Counted from the first letter of the stretch, positions 44,945-57,710 are shown. The stretch: DNA of 64,000 nucleotides from Burkholderiales bacterium (GCA_028868825.1 JAGWTU010000015.1:1-64000); one strand, 5' to 3'. Program-made: numbers and translations. The notes: generated by a model from the sequence alone, not told the origin.

Positions 44945-46279
44945 TTAGCCGGGCGGCTGACGCTGCCCTGTCCCGCCCCCGCCGACCCAGCGCAGTTCGA
45001 GTTGCGGCGTGTCGGCCGGGGCCTGCAAAGTGGCCTCGATGCCGAGGCCCGGGACATAGAGCAGGCGCGCGCCGGCATACAGCAGCGGCCCCTCGCGGTC
45101 CGCGGCGGCAACGCCCTGGGCCTGGAACTGCTTCTTGAGCGAGCGCGGCGTCGCCCGCGGCGCGAGACGGAAGCGCTCGCCGCCTGTGCGCGGCCGCGCC
45201 TCGAGCGCGCGCAGCAGCGCCGGCGCGGCGCCGCCCTGCGTCACCGTCCGGACCTCGAAATGACCGCGCCAGGCGGGCACGGGATGGCGGCCGGGACGGC
45301 TGAGGTCGAGCGTGATCGCGGGCAAGTCCGGGCTCGGGCCAGTCGCCGTGTCTTTCACGTATGCGGCGTTCGACGTCGGCGCCGAAGCAGCGCCGAGCAG
45401 CCCGCGATACAGCCGCAGCTCGATCCCCGGACCCGGCCAGCGCGCCGCCTGCGCGCCCGGCAGTTCGGCCTCGAGGCGCTCGACGAGGGTCTCGGGACAG
45501 CCGCGGCCGGCGGCGCGCGCGAGCCAGGCGCGCAGCGCATTGCGCCGGCGCGCGGCGGGCAGCGCGAGCCAGGGCTCGACGCGCAGCGCCGGGCCCTCGC
45601 CCAAGCGTGCCAGATCCTGCGTCGCGAGTTGCGCCGCCAACGCCGCCGCGTCCTGCGCCTGCGCCGCGGCAGCGGCAAGTGCCGCTTCGGCATCGGGAAA
45701 CGCCGCCGTCAGCGCCGGCCAGACCTGCAGCCGCAGCCGGTTGCGCGCATAGCGCGGATCGGCGTTGCTCGGGTCCTCGGCATGGCGCAGGCGGTGCCGC
45801 CGCACATAGGCCTCGATCGCGTCGCGCGGCTGGTCGAGCCAGGGCCGCACCCAGGTCAGCCCCTCGCGCTCGGCGCGCGCCGGCATCGCAGCCAGGCCGG
45901 GGGCGCCGGCGCCGCGCAGCGCCTGCAGCAGCCAGGTCTCTGCCTGGTCGCGCCGGTGGTGCGCCAGCAGCACGAGCCCGCAGCCCGTGGCATGGGCCAG
46001 TTCGGCCAGCGCGCGGTAGCGCTCGGTGCGCGCCCAGGCCTCGACGCTGGCGCCGCGCACCGGTTTGCCGAGCAGGCGCTGGCAGGCGAATTCGGCGCCC
46101 CAGCGGCGCGCCTGGCGGCGCACGAGTTCGAGCCAGTCGTCGGCCTCGGCCTGCAGGCCATGGTGGACATGGAGTGCGACGACCTCGGCGCCGAGCGCGC
46201 TGGCCGCGCGCGCGGTGCAATGCAGCAGCGCGGTCGAATCGCGGCCGCCGCTGGCGGCCACGGCGACACGCGGGAGCAT
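44945..46279 (-). CDS. tilS: tRNA(Ile)-lysidine synthase
   Basis: TilS modifies the CAU anticodon of tRNA-Ile2 so that it reads AUA. The PP-loop SGGRDS is at residues 10-15. The N-domain continues with EVVALHVHHGLQAEADDW and LAHHRRDQAETWLLQALRG, and the C-terminal domain includes ARLLYVPGLGIEA. The length of 444 residues is normal. It lies between accA and lysC, a common order in beta-proteobacteria. Confidence 0.95.
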   Translation of the reverse strand: MLPRVAVAASGGRDSTALLHCTARAASALGAEVVALHVHHGLQAEADDWLELVRRQARRWGAEFACQRLLGKPVRGASVEAWARTERYRALAELAHATGCGLVLLAHHRRDQAETWLLQALRGAGAPGLAAMPARAEREGLTWVRPWLDQPRDAIEAYVRRHRLRHAEDPSNADPRYARNRLRLQVWPALTAAFPDAEAALAAAAAQAQDAAALAAQLATQDLARLGEGPALRVEPWLALPAARRRNALRAWLARAAGRGCPETLVERLEAELPGAQAARWPGPGIELRLYRGLLGAASAPTSNAAYVKDTATGPSPDLPAITLDLSRPGRHPVPAWRGHFEVRTVTQGGAAPALLRALEARPRTGGERFRLAPRATPRSLKKQFQAQGVAAADREGPLLYAGARLLYVPGLGIEATLQAPADTPQLELRWVGGGGTGQRQPPG

Positions 46280-46357
46280 CAGTCCCGCCCGGCCGTTCCG
46301 AAGGGACTGATAGCCCCCGTGGGGGACAGCGAACGCAGTGAGCGTGGGGGCCCCACG

Positions 46358-47329
<972 letters not shown>

Positions 47330-47330
47330 G

Positions 47331-47999
47331 TCAATACTCCACGGGCAGCGGGTCCAGGCTGCGCCAAATGTACCAAGTCGCGACCGAGCGGAACGGCGCC
47401 CAGCCCTCGCCCAGTTCGCGGGCTTCGGCGCGCGAGACCGGTTCGCCGCTGAAATAGTTGACGCTGATGCCCTTGAGCAGCCCCAGGTCGTCGAGCGGCA
47501 TCACGTCCGGGCGCAGCAGGTGGAACATGAGGAACATCTCGGCCGTCCAGCGGCCGATGCCGCGGATCGCGATCAGCTCGGCGATGATGGCCTCGTCCTC
47601 CATCGTCGCCCATTGCGCGACATGCACGGCGCCGTCGGCGAAATGGCGGGCGAGGTCGAGCAGGTATTCGCATTTGCGCGCCGAGAGCCCGGCCTCGCGC
47701 ATCTGCGCCGGCACCAGCGCCGTCACGCGCTCGGGCTGCAGCAGATCGGTCGCGCAGCCGACCGCCGCGGCATAGCGCTCCCAGACCGATTGCGCCGCCT
47801 TGACCGAGATCTGCTGGCCGACGATCGAGCGCGCCAGCGTCGTGAACGCGTCGCCGCGGCAGCGCAGTCGCGCCTCGCCGAAGCGCGGAATCAGCTTCTT
47901 CATCACGCGGTCGCGGCGCGAGAGATGGCGGCAGGCCTCGTCCCAGTAGCCCGGTGTGCCGGCGCCCGCGTCGGCAGGTGCAACGGGAGATCGAGGCAT
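47331..47999 (-). CDS. DNA-3-methyladenine glycosylase II-type (HhH-GPD)
   Basis: This base-excision repair glycosylase has 222 residues. The helix-hairpin-helix with the glycosylase motif is [20 protein letters not shown], followed by the catalytic Asp in [14 protein letters not shown]. The N-terminal [20 protein letters not shown] is typical of the AlkA/Mag1 branch. The start MPRSPVAP at 47999 lies 2 bases after the cysS stop; the frame is open further upstream only across cysS. The exact damage substrate is not predictable. Confidence 0.92.
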   Translation of the reverse strand: MPRSPVAPADAGAGTPGYWDEACRHLSRRDRVMKKLIPRFGEARLRCRGDAFTTLARSIVGQQISVKAAQSVWERYAAAVGCATDLLQPERVTALVPAQMREAGLSARKCEYLLDLARHFADGAVHVAQWATMEDEAIIAELIAIRGIGRWTAEMFLMFHLLRPDVMPLDDLGLLKGISVNYFSGEPVSRAEARELGEGWAPFRSVATWYIWRSLDPLPVEY

Positions 48000-48001
48000 G
48001 G

Positions 48002-49375
48002 TCAGGCCTTGACCCAGGTCGTGCCTTGCGGCGAATCCTTGAGGAGGACGCCTTGCGCCGCCAACTCGTCGCGGATGCGATCGGCGCCGGCGAAATCGCG
48101 CGCGGCCTTGGCGGCGGCGCGCTCGGCGATGCGCGCGGCGATCGCCGCCTCGTCGAGACCGGCGCCGCCCTGCAGATAGGCGGCCGGTTCCTGCTGCAGC
48201 AGGCCGAGCACGCCGCCGAGCGCACGCAACAGCGCGGCGTCGCGATGCTCGCCCCGGTTGATCGAGCCCGCCAGCTCGAACAGCACGGCGATGGCGCCCG
48301 GTGTGTTGAAGTCGTCGTCCATCGCCGCCTTGAACGCGGCGGCGCGCGGCTCGTTCCAGTCGATCGCCGCCGGCGCGGCGACGGCGCCCGCGAGCTGCAG
48401 CGCCGTGTACAGGCGCTTGAGCGCCGTGCGCGTCTCGTCGAGCAGCTGATCGCTGAAATTGAAGGGGCTGCGGTAATGCGTACGCACCATGAAGAAGCGC
48501 ACCGTCTCGCCGTCGAACTTCTTGAGCACATCGGCGATCGTGAAGAAGTTGCCGAGCGACTTCGACATCTTCTCGTCGTCGATGTTGAGGAAGCCGTTGT
48601 GCATCCAGGTGCGCACGAACTCGCTGCCGGCGCCTTCGGTCTGGGCGATCTCGTTCTCGTGGTGCGGGAACATCAGGTCCATGCCGCCACCGTGGATGTC
48701 GAATGGTGCGCCGAGCAGCGCGCAGCTCATCGCCGAACATTCGATGTGCCAGCCGGGCCGCCCGGCGCCCCAGCGGCTGGGCCATTGCGCTTCGGCGGGC
48801 TCGTCGGGCTTGGCCGATTTCCAGAGCACGAAATCGAGCGGATCCTCCTTGTCGCCGAGCACCGCGACGCGCTCGCCCGCACGCAACTCGTCGAGCGACT
48901 TGCCCGAGAGCTTGCCGTAGCCGTCGAAGCGGCGCACGGCGTAATTCACGTCGCCCCCGCTGGCCTGGTAGGCGAGGCCGCGGGTCTCGAGCTGGCCGAT
49001 GAGGTCCAGCATCTGCGGCACGTAGTCGGTGGCGCGCGGCTCGTGGGTCGGCGCCAGCGCGCCGAGAGCCGCGAAGTCGCGGTGCATCGCGGCGATCATC
49101 TCGTCGGTCAGCGCGCGGATCGGGATGCCGCGCTCGAGCGCGCGGCGGATGATCTTGTCCTCGATGTCGGTGATGTTGCGGACATAGGTGACGCGGTAGC
49201 CGCTGGCCTGCAGCCAGCGGTAGACGATGTCGAACGCGAGGACGAAGCGCGCGTGGCCGAGGTGGCAGAGGTCGTAGACGGTGATGCCGCAGACGTACAT
49301 GCGCACATGGCGGTCTTCCAGGGGCTTGAACGCCTCGAGGCGGCGTGTCAGGGTGTTGTGGATGCTTAGGCTCAT
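48002..49375 (-). CDS. cysS: Cysteinyl-tRNA synthetase
   Basis: CysS charges tRNA-Cys. The zinc and class I signature is [19 protein letters not shown] (HIGH-like HLGH), and KMSKS occurs in [13 protein letters not shown]. The zinc region [10 protein letters not shown] and the [20 protein letters not shown] block are intact. The start at 49375 ([16 protein letters not shown]) matches the family and gives 457 residues; a longer frame upstream reads into non-coding sequence. Confidence 0.97.
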   Translation of the reverse strand: MSLSIHNTLTRRLEAFKPLEDRHVRMYVCGITVYDLCHLGHARFVLAFDIVYRWLQASGYRVTYVRNITDIEDKIIRRALERGIPIRALTDEMIAAMHRDFAALGALAPTHEPRATDYVPQMLDLIGQLETRGLAYQASGGDVNYAVRRFDGYGKLSGKSLDELRAGERVAVLGDKEDPLDFVLWKSAKPDEPAEAQWPSRWGAGRPGWHIECSAMSCALLGAPFDIHGGGMDLMFPHHENEIAQTEGAGSEFVRTWMHNGFLNIDDEKMSKSLGNFFTIADVLKKFDGETVRFFMVRTHYRSPFNFSDQLLDETRTALKRLYTALQLAGAVAAPAAIDWNEPRAAAFKAAMDDDFNTPGAIAVLFELAGSINRGEHRDAALLRALGGVLGLLQQEPAAYLQGGAGLDEAAIAARIAERAAAKAARDFAGADRIRDELAAQGVLLKDSPQGTTWVKA

Positions 49376-49513
49376 GGGCGGGTGCGGTCGCTGCCGGCGA
49401 GGCCGCCGGCGCGGACGCCCGGGTACGGTAGCCGGGGCGCCGATAGAATCGATCCAGTATAGCGGCGGCGCCAGGCCGTCCCCCAGCACGCGCCGTGCGT
49501 GCACCATCCTCCC

Positions 49514-50083
49514 ATGTCACCTCGCAATCCGCATCGAATCCGCCCCCAGTTGCTGCCACTGCTGCTGCTGCTGGCGCTGGCCGGCCTGTCCGCCGCGCCG
49601 GCGGGCGCGGCCAGCGACGAGGCGGCCGCGCTCGCGGCGCTGATCAGCCATGGCGAGCCCGAAGCGGCGCTGGCACGCGCCGACCGCGCGATCGCGGCCG
49701 AGCCGCGCAATGCGCAGCTGCGCTTCCAGCGCGCCGTCGCACTGATGGACCTCGGCCGCGACCGTGACGCGATGCAGGCCTTCACCGCGCTGACCGAAGA
49801 ATTCCCGGAACTGCCCGACCCGTACAACAACATCGCGCTGCTCGAGGTCCGCGCCGGCCACTACGAACTCGCCCTGCAGGCGCTGCGCACGGCGCTGCGC
49901 AACGATCCGCAGCATGTGGTGGCGCGCGCCAACCTGGCCGAGGTCTATCTGCTGCTGGCCGAACAGGCGCTGCGCGAGGCCAGCGTCCAGTCACCCGCCG
50001 ACCACGGCCTGCAGCGGCGGCTCGAGGCCGTGCGCGCGCTCGTCGCGACGCCGACCGCCCCGGGCGCCACCCCGGCCCGCTAG
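49514..50083 (+). CDS. Secreted TPR-repeat protein
   Basis: The 189-residue protein from ATG 49514 (a GTG five codons upstream is an alternative) starts with a signal peptide ([20 protein letters not shown], cleavage after a GAA-type site). TPR-like helices follow, for example [40 protein letters not shown] and [20 protein letters not shown]. It likely acts as a periplasmic scaffold; no enzyme motif is seen. It is followed by two cyclophilin genes in the same direction. Confidence 0.85.
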   Translation: MSPRNPHRIRPQLLPLLLLLALAGLSAAPAGAASDEAAALAALISHGEPEAALARADRAIAAEPRNAQLRFQRAVALMDLGRDRDAMQAFTALTEEFPELPDPYNNIALLEVRAGHYELALQALRTALRNDPQHVVARANLAEVYLLLAEQALREASVQSPADHGLQRRLEAVRALVATPTAPGATPAR

Positions 50084-50122
50084 ACTGCGGCCCTTTTCGG
50101 CCACCCGACCCAGGAGACCCGT

Positions 50123-50749
50123 TTGAAACTGCTGTCCCCCATGCTCGCCGCGGCGACGCTGTTGCTCGCCGGACTGGCACAGGCCCAGGCGCCCGAGGCC
50201 GCGCCGGCATCGGCCCCGGCATCGGCGCCGGCTCAACCTACCCAGCCGTCGGGTCCGAAGGTCGACCTCGAAACCTCGATGGGCACCATCGTCATCGAGC
50301 TCGACCCCGAGAAGGCGCCCAAGACGGTCGCCAACTTCCTCAAATACGTGCGTGCCGGGCATTACAACGGCGTGATCTTCCACCGCGTCATCGACGGTTT
50401 CATGATCCAGACCGGCGGCTACAAGGCCGACCTGTCGGAGAAGCCGACGCGGCCGCCGATCCCGCTCGAAAGCCGCAACGGCCTGTCGAACCAGCGCGGC
50501 AGCGTCGCCATGGCGCGCACCGCGATCCCCGATTCGGCGACCTCGCAGTTCTTCATCAACGTCGCCGACAACGTCGGCCTCGACCAGGCCAACTCGCGCG
50601 ACGGCCAGGGCTATGCCGTGTTCGGCCATGTCGTCCAGGGCATGGACGTGGTGGACCGGATCCGGGCCGTCGAAACCCGATCGGTGAGCGTGTTCCAGAA
50701 CCTGCCGGTGAAGACCATCACCATCAACAAAGCGACCGTGGAGCGATGA
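50123..50749 (+). CDS. ppiA: Periplasmic peptidyl-prolyl cis-trans isomerase (cyclophilin A type)
   Basis: The enzyme catalyses proline isomerisation during folding. A signal peptide (residues 1-22, ending AGLAQAQA) indicates export; an Ala/Pro linker follows. The cyclophilin core is [40 protein letters not shown] and [13 protein letters not shown], then [20 protein letters not shown]. The start is a TTG preceded by CAGGAGAC, the best-placed ribosome-binding site; no ATG occurs before the signal peptide. It has 208 residues. Confidence 0.92.
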   Translation: MKLLSPMLAAATLLLAGLAQAQAPEAAPASAPASAPAQPTQPSGPKVDLETSMGTIVIELDPEKAPKTVANFLKYVRAGHYNGVIFHRVIDGFMIQTGGYKADLSEKPTRPPIPLESRNGLSNQRGSVAMARTAIPDSATSQFFINVADNVGLDQANSRDGQGYAVFGHVVQGMDVVDRIRAVETRSVSVFQNLPVKTITINKATVER

Positions 50750-50750
50750 A

Positions 50751-51254
50751 ATGACCAAGCATGTAGAAATGAAGACCAGCGCCGGGACCCTGCGCATCGA
50801 GCTCGACGACGAGAAGGCACCGCTGTCGGTCGCCAACTTCCTCGAGTACGTCGCCAAGGGCCATTTCAACGGCACCGTGTTCCACCGCGTCATCAAGGGC
50901 TTCATGCTCCAGGGCGGCGGTTTCGAGCCCGGCATGAAGCAAAAGCCCACCGCGGCGCCGGTGCGCAACGAGGCCAACAACGGCCTCAAGAACAAGCGCG
51001 GCACGCTGGCGATGGCGCGTACCAGCGACCCCCATTCGGCGACGGCGCAGTTCTTCATCAACACCGTCGACAACGGCTTCCTCGACTTCAAGTCCGAGAG
51101 CCCGCAGGGCTGGGGCTATGCCGTGTTCGGCCGCGTCGTCGAGGGCATGGACGTCGTCGACGCCATCGAGGCCGTGCGCACCGGGCGCAAGGGCATGCAC
51201 GACGACGTGCCGCTCGACGACGTCCGCATCGAAAGCGCCGTCGAGGTCGGCTGA
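50751..51254 (+). CDS. ppiB: Cytoplasmic peptidyl-prolyl cis-trans isomerase (cyclophilin B type)
   Basis: This second cyclophilin has 167 residues and no signal peptide, so it acts in the cytoplasm. The core is [40 protein letters not shown] and [20 protein letters not shown]. It starts 1 base after the ppiA stop and overlaps lpxH by 1 base, so a ppiA-ppiB-lpxH operon is clear. The ppiA/ppiB pair probably arose by tandem duplication followed by loss or gain of the export signal. Confidence 0.95.
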   Translation: MTKHVEMKTSAGTLRIELDDEKAPLSVANFLEYVAKGHFNGTVFHRVIKGFMLQGGGFEPGMKQKPTAAPVRNEANNGLKNKRGTLAMARTSDPHSATAQFFINTVDNGFLDFKSESPQGWGYAVFGRVVEGMDVVDAIEAVRTGRKGMHDDVPLDDVRIESAVEVG

Positions 51255-52021
51255 TGGCGGGCGCGCCGGCCGCGTTCGACGTTGTCGCACCGGCGCATTG
51301 GCGCGCGATCGATTTCATCTCCGACCTGCACCTGGGCGCGGCGCTGCCGCGCACCTTCGAAGCCTGGGCGGCGCATCTGCGCGCGACACCGGCCGATGCG
51401 GTCTTCATCCTCGGCGACCTGTTCGAGCTCTGGGTCGGCGACGAGATGCGCGAGCGCGAGTTCGAGCGCCGCTGCGTCGAGGTCCTCGCCGGCGCGGCGC
51501 AGCGCCTGACGATAGGCTTCATGGCGGGCAATCGCGATTTCCTCGTCGGCGAGGACCTGCTGCGCAACGCCGGGATGATCCGCCTGCCCGACCCGACCCG
51601 ACTCGACGCCTGGGGCCGCATCGTGCTGCTCAGCCATGGCGACGCGCTGTGCCTGGCCGACCACGACTACCAGGCCTTCCGGCGCCAAGTGCGCGATCCC
51701 GCCTGGCAAGGCGCCTTCCTCGCCAAGCCGCTGGCCGAGCGGCTGGCCGTCGCCGCCGAGGTGCGCAGCGCCAGCGCCGCGCGCCAGCGCTTCGACGGCG
51801 ATGCCGCCACCGACATCGACCGCGACGAGGCCACCGGCTGGCTTGCCGCCGCGGGCGCCGCGACGCTGGTCCACGGCCATACGCACCGTCCGGGCGACGA
51901 TGCCATCGGCGCCGGCCTGCAGCGCCATGTCCTCAGCGACTGGGACCTGGACGGCGGCGACCGCGCCGACGTGCTGCGGCTGACGCGCGACGGCTTCGAA
52001 CGCATCGCGCCGGCGTCCTGA
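51254..52021 (+). CDS. lpxH: UDP-2,3-diacylglucosamine hydrolase
   Basis: LpxH cleaves UDP-2,3-diacylglucosamine to lipid X in lipid A synthesis. The calcineurin-like metal motifs are all present: FISDLHLG, FILGDLFELWVGD, FMAGNRDFLVG, LLSHGDALCL and LVHGHTHRPG. The length of 255 residues is normal. Its ATG overlaps the ppiB stop by 1 base. Confidence 0.95.
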   Translation: MAGAPAAFDVVAPAHWRAIDFISDLHLGAALPRTFEAWAAHLRATPADAVFILGDLFELWVGDEMREREFERRCVEVLAGAAQRLTIGFMAGNRDFLVGEDLLRNAGMIRLPDPTRLDAWGRIVLLSHGDALCLADHDYQAFRRQVRDPAWQGAFLAKPLAERLAVAAEVRSASAARQRFDGDAATDIDRDEATGWLAAAGAATLVHGHTHRPGDDAIGAGLQRHVLSDWDLDGGDRADVLRLTRDGFERIAPAS

Positions 52022-52032
52022 GGCGATCATCC

Positions 52033-52833
52033 ATGCTCACGCGCTGGCTCGAGTCCTGGCGGGCGCGGCGTGAGACCGCCGCGATCGCACGCCGGCCGAT
52101 ACCCGACGACCTGTGGAAACGCACCCTCGTGCGCTACCCCTTTCTGCAGCGACGCGACGCCGCCGCAGCCGACCGGCTGCGGCGCCTGACCAGCCTCTTC
52201 CTCGACCGCAAGGAATTCAGCGCCGCCGACGGCCTGCAGCTCACCGACGCGATGGCGGTGGCGATCGCCGCGCAGGCGGTGTTGCCGGTGCTCGAACTGG
52301 GCTTGGCGCGCTACGACGGCTTCGTCGGCATCGTCGTCCACCCCGACCTCGTCGTCACCAGGCGCAGCGTCGTCGACGAGCATGGCCTCGTGCATGAGTA
52401 CGAGGAGGAACTGGCCGGCGAGGCGATGGCCGGCGGTCCGGTGATGCTGTCCTGGCGCGACGTGCGTAGCGCCGGGCGCGACACCGACGTCGCGTACAAC
52501 GTCGTGATCCACGAATTCGCCCATGTGCTCGATCTGGCCAACGGCGCGTCCGATGGCATGCCCGAGTTGCCGGCCGACATTCCGGCGAGCGAATGGCGCG
52601 CGACGCTGGACGGCGAGTACGCACGCTTCACCGCGCGCGTCGAGGCCGGCGACGAGACCTGGCTCGATCCCTATGGCGCGCAAGGCGAGGATGAATTCTT
52701 CGCCGTCGCCAGCGAAGCCTTCTTCGTCGATCCGTGGACGATGCGCAGCGAGCATGGCCCGCTGTACACGTTGTTCGCGCGCTACTACCGGCAGGATCCG
52801 GCGGGCGAGCGGCCGCAGCCGCGGCGCCGCTGA
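52033..52833 (+). CDS. mtfA: MtfA-like zinc peptidase
   Basis: In E. coli MtfA binds the repressor Mlc and is a zinc-dependent peptidase. The metal motif HEFAH lies in VIHEFAHVLDLANGASDGMP, with a further acidic ligand region EDEFFAVASEAFFVDPW. The N-terminal part includes WKRTLVRYPFLQRRDAAAAD and LTDAMAVAIAAQAVLPVLEL. The start at 52033 (MLTRWLESWRARR) is 11 bases after lpxH and gives 266 residues. It is probably the last gene of the operon; clpA is convergent. Confidence 0.92.
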   Translation: MLTRWLESWRARRETAAIARRPIPDDLWKRTLVRYPFLQRRDAAAADRLRRLTSLFLDRKEFSAADGLQLTDAMAVAIAAQAVLPVLELGLARYDGFVGIVVHPDLVVTRRSVVDEHGLVHEYEEELAGEAMAGGPVMLSWRDVRSAGRDTDVAYNVVIHEFAHVLDLANGASDGMPELPADIPASEWRATLDGEYARFTARVEAGDETWLDPYGAQGEDEFFAVASEAFFVDPWTMRSEHGPLYTLFARYYRQDPAGERPQPRRR

Positions 52834-52850
52834 AGCGCGGCGCCGGCGGC

Positions 52851-55156
<2,306 letters not shown>

Positions 55157-55160
<4 letters not shown>

Positions 55161-55513
55161 GCGGCCTCCATAATGCATTGCAGCGGGTGCCCGTCGCGAC
55201 GCGCCGCGCTGAGCACCAGTTCGACCTTCGTCGCGGCGACGTCCTTGGTATAGACGCCGCAGATGCCGCGTCCTTCGTGATGTATCTTCAGCATGATGAG
55301 CGTGGCCGTGTCCGGATCACGCTGAAAATACTGCTGCAGCACCATGACGACGAACTCCATCGGCGTGTAGTCGTCGTTGAGCATCACCACCTGGTACAGC
55401 TGAGGCGGTTTCGTGCGTGCGGCCTTCCGCTCGGCCACCACGGCACCCTGGCCCCCGTCGCGGCGCGGCGTGACGGTGGTCTTGGGGGGCGACGGTGGGG
55501 TTTCGTCGGGCAT
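55157..55513 (-). CDS. clpS: Clp protease adaptor ClpS
   Basis: ClpS delivers N-degron substrates to ClpA. After a flexible ~35-residue N-terminus the folded domain has [20 protein letters not shown], then [20 protein letters not shown] and [15 protein letters not shown], all family-specific. The protein has 118 residues. It is translationally coupled to clpA. Confidence 0.96.
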
Positions 55514-55676
55514 GGCTCATTCTATCGAGTTGGTCCAAAGGCGCACGGCGCTCGAAAGCCGGGCGCCGAGGGTCTGCATATTGCACCAAGCCGGCCCGCT
55601 TCAAGGCCCGAGCAGGCCCCGTTTTCGGCCGCTGGCGTGAACGACGGCGCGACCGGCCGCAGCCGCCGGCGCGTCC

Positions 55677-55706
55677 TTGACACCCCAACTCGCACGAGAG
55701 GACACT
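55677..55706 (+). promoter_or_regulatory. Likely promoter of the cold-shock gene
   Basis: A consensus -35 TTGACA (55677-55682) is followed after 18 bases by GACACT (55701-55706). The gap to the ATG at 55736 leaves a short leader of about 20-25 bases, shorter than in the long-leader E. coli cspA. Confidence 0.5.
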
Positions 55707-55735
55707 ATCGCGCCGGTTTCGCAGCGAGGTGCATC

Positions 55736-55984
55736 ATGGCGCTTGGGACGGTCAAGTGGTTCAACGACGCCAAGGGTTTCGGCTTCATCGAACCCGACGG
55801 TGGTGGCGCGGATGTCTTCGCCCATTTCTCGGCTGTCCAGATGGAAGGTTTCCGCACCCTCAAGCAGGGCAGTCGCGTGACCTACGAACTCGTGCAGGGG
55901 CCCAAGGGTTCGCTGGCCCAGAACATTCAGCCCAGCCTCGAAACCAGCGCCCAACCCGACAATCCGCACGTCATCGCTTCCTAG
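55736..55984 (+). CDS. Cold-shock domain protein (CspA family)
   Basis: This is an RNA/DNA-binding OB-fold protein of 82 residues. The start [20 protein letters not shown] carries the RNP-1 motif KGFGFI; RNP-2-like [10 protein letters not shown] follows. The C-terminal ~12 residues ([12 protein letters not shown]) go beyond the core domain. Expected role: RNA chaperone. It is divergent from clpS; the proximity of clpS and a cold-shock gene is common in proteobacteria. Confidence 0.95.
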   Translation: MALGTVKWFNDAKGFGFIEPDGGGADVFAHFSAVQMEGFRTLKQGSRVTYELVQGPKGSLAQNIQPSLETSAQPDNPHVIAS

Positions 55985-56002
55985 GTCCATTCACAAGCAA
56001 GA

Positions 56003-56021
56003 AGCCCGCCAAGGGCGGGCT
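56003..56021 (+). terminator. Hairpin after the cold-shock gene
   Basis: The stem AGCCCGCC pairs with GGCGGGCT across a 3-base loop, 19 bases after the stop codon. There is no clear T-run, so it may stabilise the transcript end or stop transcription weakly. Confidence 0.55.
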
Positions 56022-56315
56022 CCGGAATCCGGGTTCGGCGGCGGCAGCCGCCTGCAGCCTCACATGTTCGATCATCACTTCGCAATCGGCCGATAAGCCA
56101 ACATCCACGCCACTCTGAGCGTCCAACGGTCATCGCGTGGCCCCGTCCATGGCCCCGTTCTGCCGATCACCTCGATTCGTTGCCAGATCGACGCCCAGCG
56201 CGCCATCGGCGGCCGGCTGGTGGGGCAGTAGCGTCAGGTCGGCGCGCGAGGCGCACGGGCTCGAATTCGGGCCAGCGCTACCCCTGCGCAATTCTGCGCA
56301 CCCCAGGTAGCACGG
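56022..56315. other. Gene-free junction between backbone and phage-like region
   Basis: No convincing gene is seen here. The backbone genes end at the cold-shock gene, and phage-type minus-strand genes begin from 56316. The element boundary or att site may lie here, but I see no clear direct repeat or tRNA fragment within the window. Confidence 0.4.
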
Positions 56316-56540
56316 TCAGGGCGCCGACGCCGGCGGCCCAGGCGGCACGCACTCGCTCTCGTCCAGCAAGAACCCGTTGAAGTCGACGCGGTACGCCGGC
56401 ACTACCTCGACGGTCTCGGGCATGACGGCGCCGCCCAGCATCTGGATGGCGTCGGCCGTCGCCTTGCGTTGGAATATGACGCGCTCGCCGCGCCCCAGAT
56501 GCATTAGGGTGAAGGAGCAGACGAGGACCGGCGCAGTCAC
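56316..56540 (-). CDS. Small protein of unknown function, phage-associated
   Basis: I do not recognise it. The frame from a GTG at 56540 encodes 74 residues (TAPVLVCSFTLMHLGRGERV, then AIQMLGGAVMPETVEVVPAY and FNGFLLDESECVP). Composition and hydrophobic pattern look protein-like, in contrast to the frames around it. It is the last candidate gene of the phage-like minus-strand series. Confidence 0.5.
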   Translation of the reverse strand: MTAPVLVCSFTLMHLGRGERVIFQRKATADAIQMLGGAVMPETVEVVPAYRVDFNGFLLDESECVPPGPPASAP

Positions 56541-56578
56541 GGGTCGCAGTTTGCCACTTCGATCGGCGCGCGACTGGG

Positions 56579-56859
56579 CTCCGGGAATTCCCGGAGCGTC
56601 GCCTGCAGGTGCGTCCTCGCGCGCGTGGCTGCCCCGGCGGGCCGCTGGCGTCCTGTCGGTACTGCGCGTCCTCGCGCGCCAGGGGACTCCTTGGGTTCAA
56701 GGAGTCGGTCGGGGATTCCCTCAATCTGAGGGAAAGCCGGCGCCTGGCTGACTTCGGCCCGGCCACAGTTTGTGGACAGGAAAGGGGTCTGCTGAACTTC
56801 AAGTAGACCCCCGACCGTCGCCCCAATTTTGGGGAGATGGGCTGCCCTGAAAATTCAGG
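56579..56859. repeat. Series of distinct short perfect palindromes
   Basis: In about 280 bases five perfect hairpins or palindromes of different sequence occur: CTCCGGGAATTCCCGGAG (56579-56596), GACTCCTTG-GGTT-CAAGGAGTC (56685-56706), TTCCCTC-AATCT-GAGGGAA (56716-56734), GGGGTCT with AGACCCC (56774-56801), CCCCAATTTTGGGG (56821-56834). A sixth, CCTGAAAATTCAGG, is at 56846-56859. Most have AT-rich centres. The surrounding 335 bases (56541-56875) hold no credible gene. Confidence 0.8.
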
Positions 56860-56875
56860 TCGGCAGCGTCCCGAT

Positions 56876-57283
56876 TTAGGGCGCCTGGTCGCCCTGCAGC
56901 GGGTCGACCACTCTGGACCGCATGGGATGGTTCGCCAGATTCGCCGCCGCTGCCGCGAGCCCCGCGGCCGTCCTCGGCCCAGTCGAGCGCCCGCCGTGCG
57001 CCGGGCAGCGCCCGTTGCGCGGGTTCAGGTCCTGACGCTGGCACGGGCCCGACCTGGTCGACGCGCAGCAGCAGGCGCCGGCCAGGTGCGCCGGCGGCGG
57101 CCGCAGCTCCGGGAACACCGGCCCGACCATGAACCGGTTACCCAGGCGCAGCCGGCGCCGCTCGTGCCGCCAGTGGGCCAGCCAGGCGGCGCGGATGCGC
57201 TCGGGCTCGCGCGCGGCCCGGGCGGCGGTCCGCTCGCGCTTCAGCTGCAGCCGCTGCAGGAGGCGCCTGGTGCTGGCCTTCAT
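56876..57283 (-). CDS. HGG-motif phage protein of unknown function
   Basis: The 135-residue protein has a basic N-terminal half (STRRLLQRLQLKRERTAARA) and a C-terminal block NPRNGRCPAHGGRSTGPRTA with the HGGxSTGPRT motif seen in small phage and plasmid proteins of unknown role. Paired Cys residues (CCC at about 71-73, later C) hint at metal binding. The ATG at 57283 lies next to a direct repeat. It follows the small HTH gene by 113 bases. Confidence 0.65.
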   Translation of the reverse strand: MKASTRRLLQRLQLKRERTAARAAREPERIRAAWLAHWRHERRRLRLGNRFMVGPVFPELRPPPAHLAGACCCASTRSGPCQRQDLNPRNGRCPAHGGRSTGPRTAAGLAAAAANLANHPMRSRVVDPLQGDQAP

Positions 57284-57286
57284 CGT

Positions 57287-57338
57287 GCGCGCCCGCGCGT
57301 TATGGCATCCGAAAACTCCGCGCGCCCGCGCGCTATGG
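57287..57338. repeat. Direct repeat of 19 bases upstream of the HGG-motif gene
   Basis: GCGCGCCCGCGCGTTATGG (57287-57305) and GCGCGCCCGCGCGCTATGG (57320-57338) differ at one base and are 33 bases apart start to start. Three helical turns of spacing and the position directly before a gene start suggest a tandem operator; this is inference. Confidence 0.75.
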
Positions 57339-57396
57339 TGGATAGAAACTCAAAACGCACCGCGCCCCGGTTGGAAATCGTTCGGAAACTTACCGC

Positions 57397-57708
57397 TTAC
57401 CGCTGGCCGAAGCGGGGCGCCAGCGTCTGCGCCAGGAGCCGATCGGCCCCCTGCTGCATGCGGATGTCCTCGGCCAGGCGCAGGGCTGCGAGCTGCGACG
57501 CCGGCGGTAAGGCGCGCAGCGTGTTCTCGACCTGCACCAGCTGTGCGGCGATGGCCTGCAGCTCGCGCACGACGGCGGCGAAGCGCTCGCTCATCGTGGC
57601 CTTCGAGATCCCATACTCGCGCGCCAGGTCGGCGGCGACCTCGCCGCGCAGCAGCCTGGCCAGGATGTCGTCTTCCTCGCGCGGCGTCAGCTTCGCGGGG
57701 CGGCCCAT
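57397..57708 (-). CDS. Small helix-turn-helix phage protein
   Basis: The 103-residue protein starts MGRPAKLTPREEDDILARLL, followed by a resolvase-like HTH (GEVAADLAREYGISKATMSE) and a helical C-terminus (AIAAQLVQVENTLRALPPAS). The GRPAKL start is an AT-hook-like or minor-groove contact seen in resolvase-type DNA-binding domains. No catalytic domain is present. It begins 2 bases after the stop of the tape measure gene, so it belongs to the same transcript. Confidence 0.7.
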   Translation of the reverse strand: MGRPAKLTPREEDDILARLLRGEVAADLAREYGISKATMSERFAAVVRELQAIAAQLVQVENTLRALPPASQLAALRLAEDIRMQQGADRLLAQTLAPRFGQR

Positions 57709-57710
57709 CG

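Noticed and set aside
56100..56180. Possible C-terminal remnant of a phage integrase on the minus strand (NGAMDGATR-like end)
   Set aside because: Only about ten residues look suggestive and there is no catalytic motif, so it is not listed.
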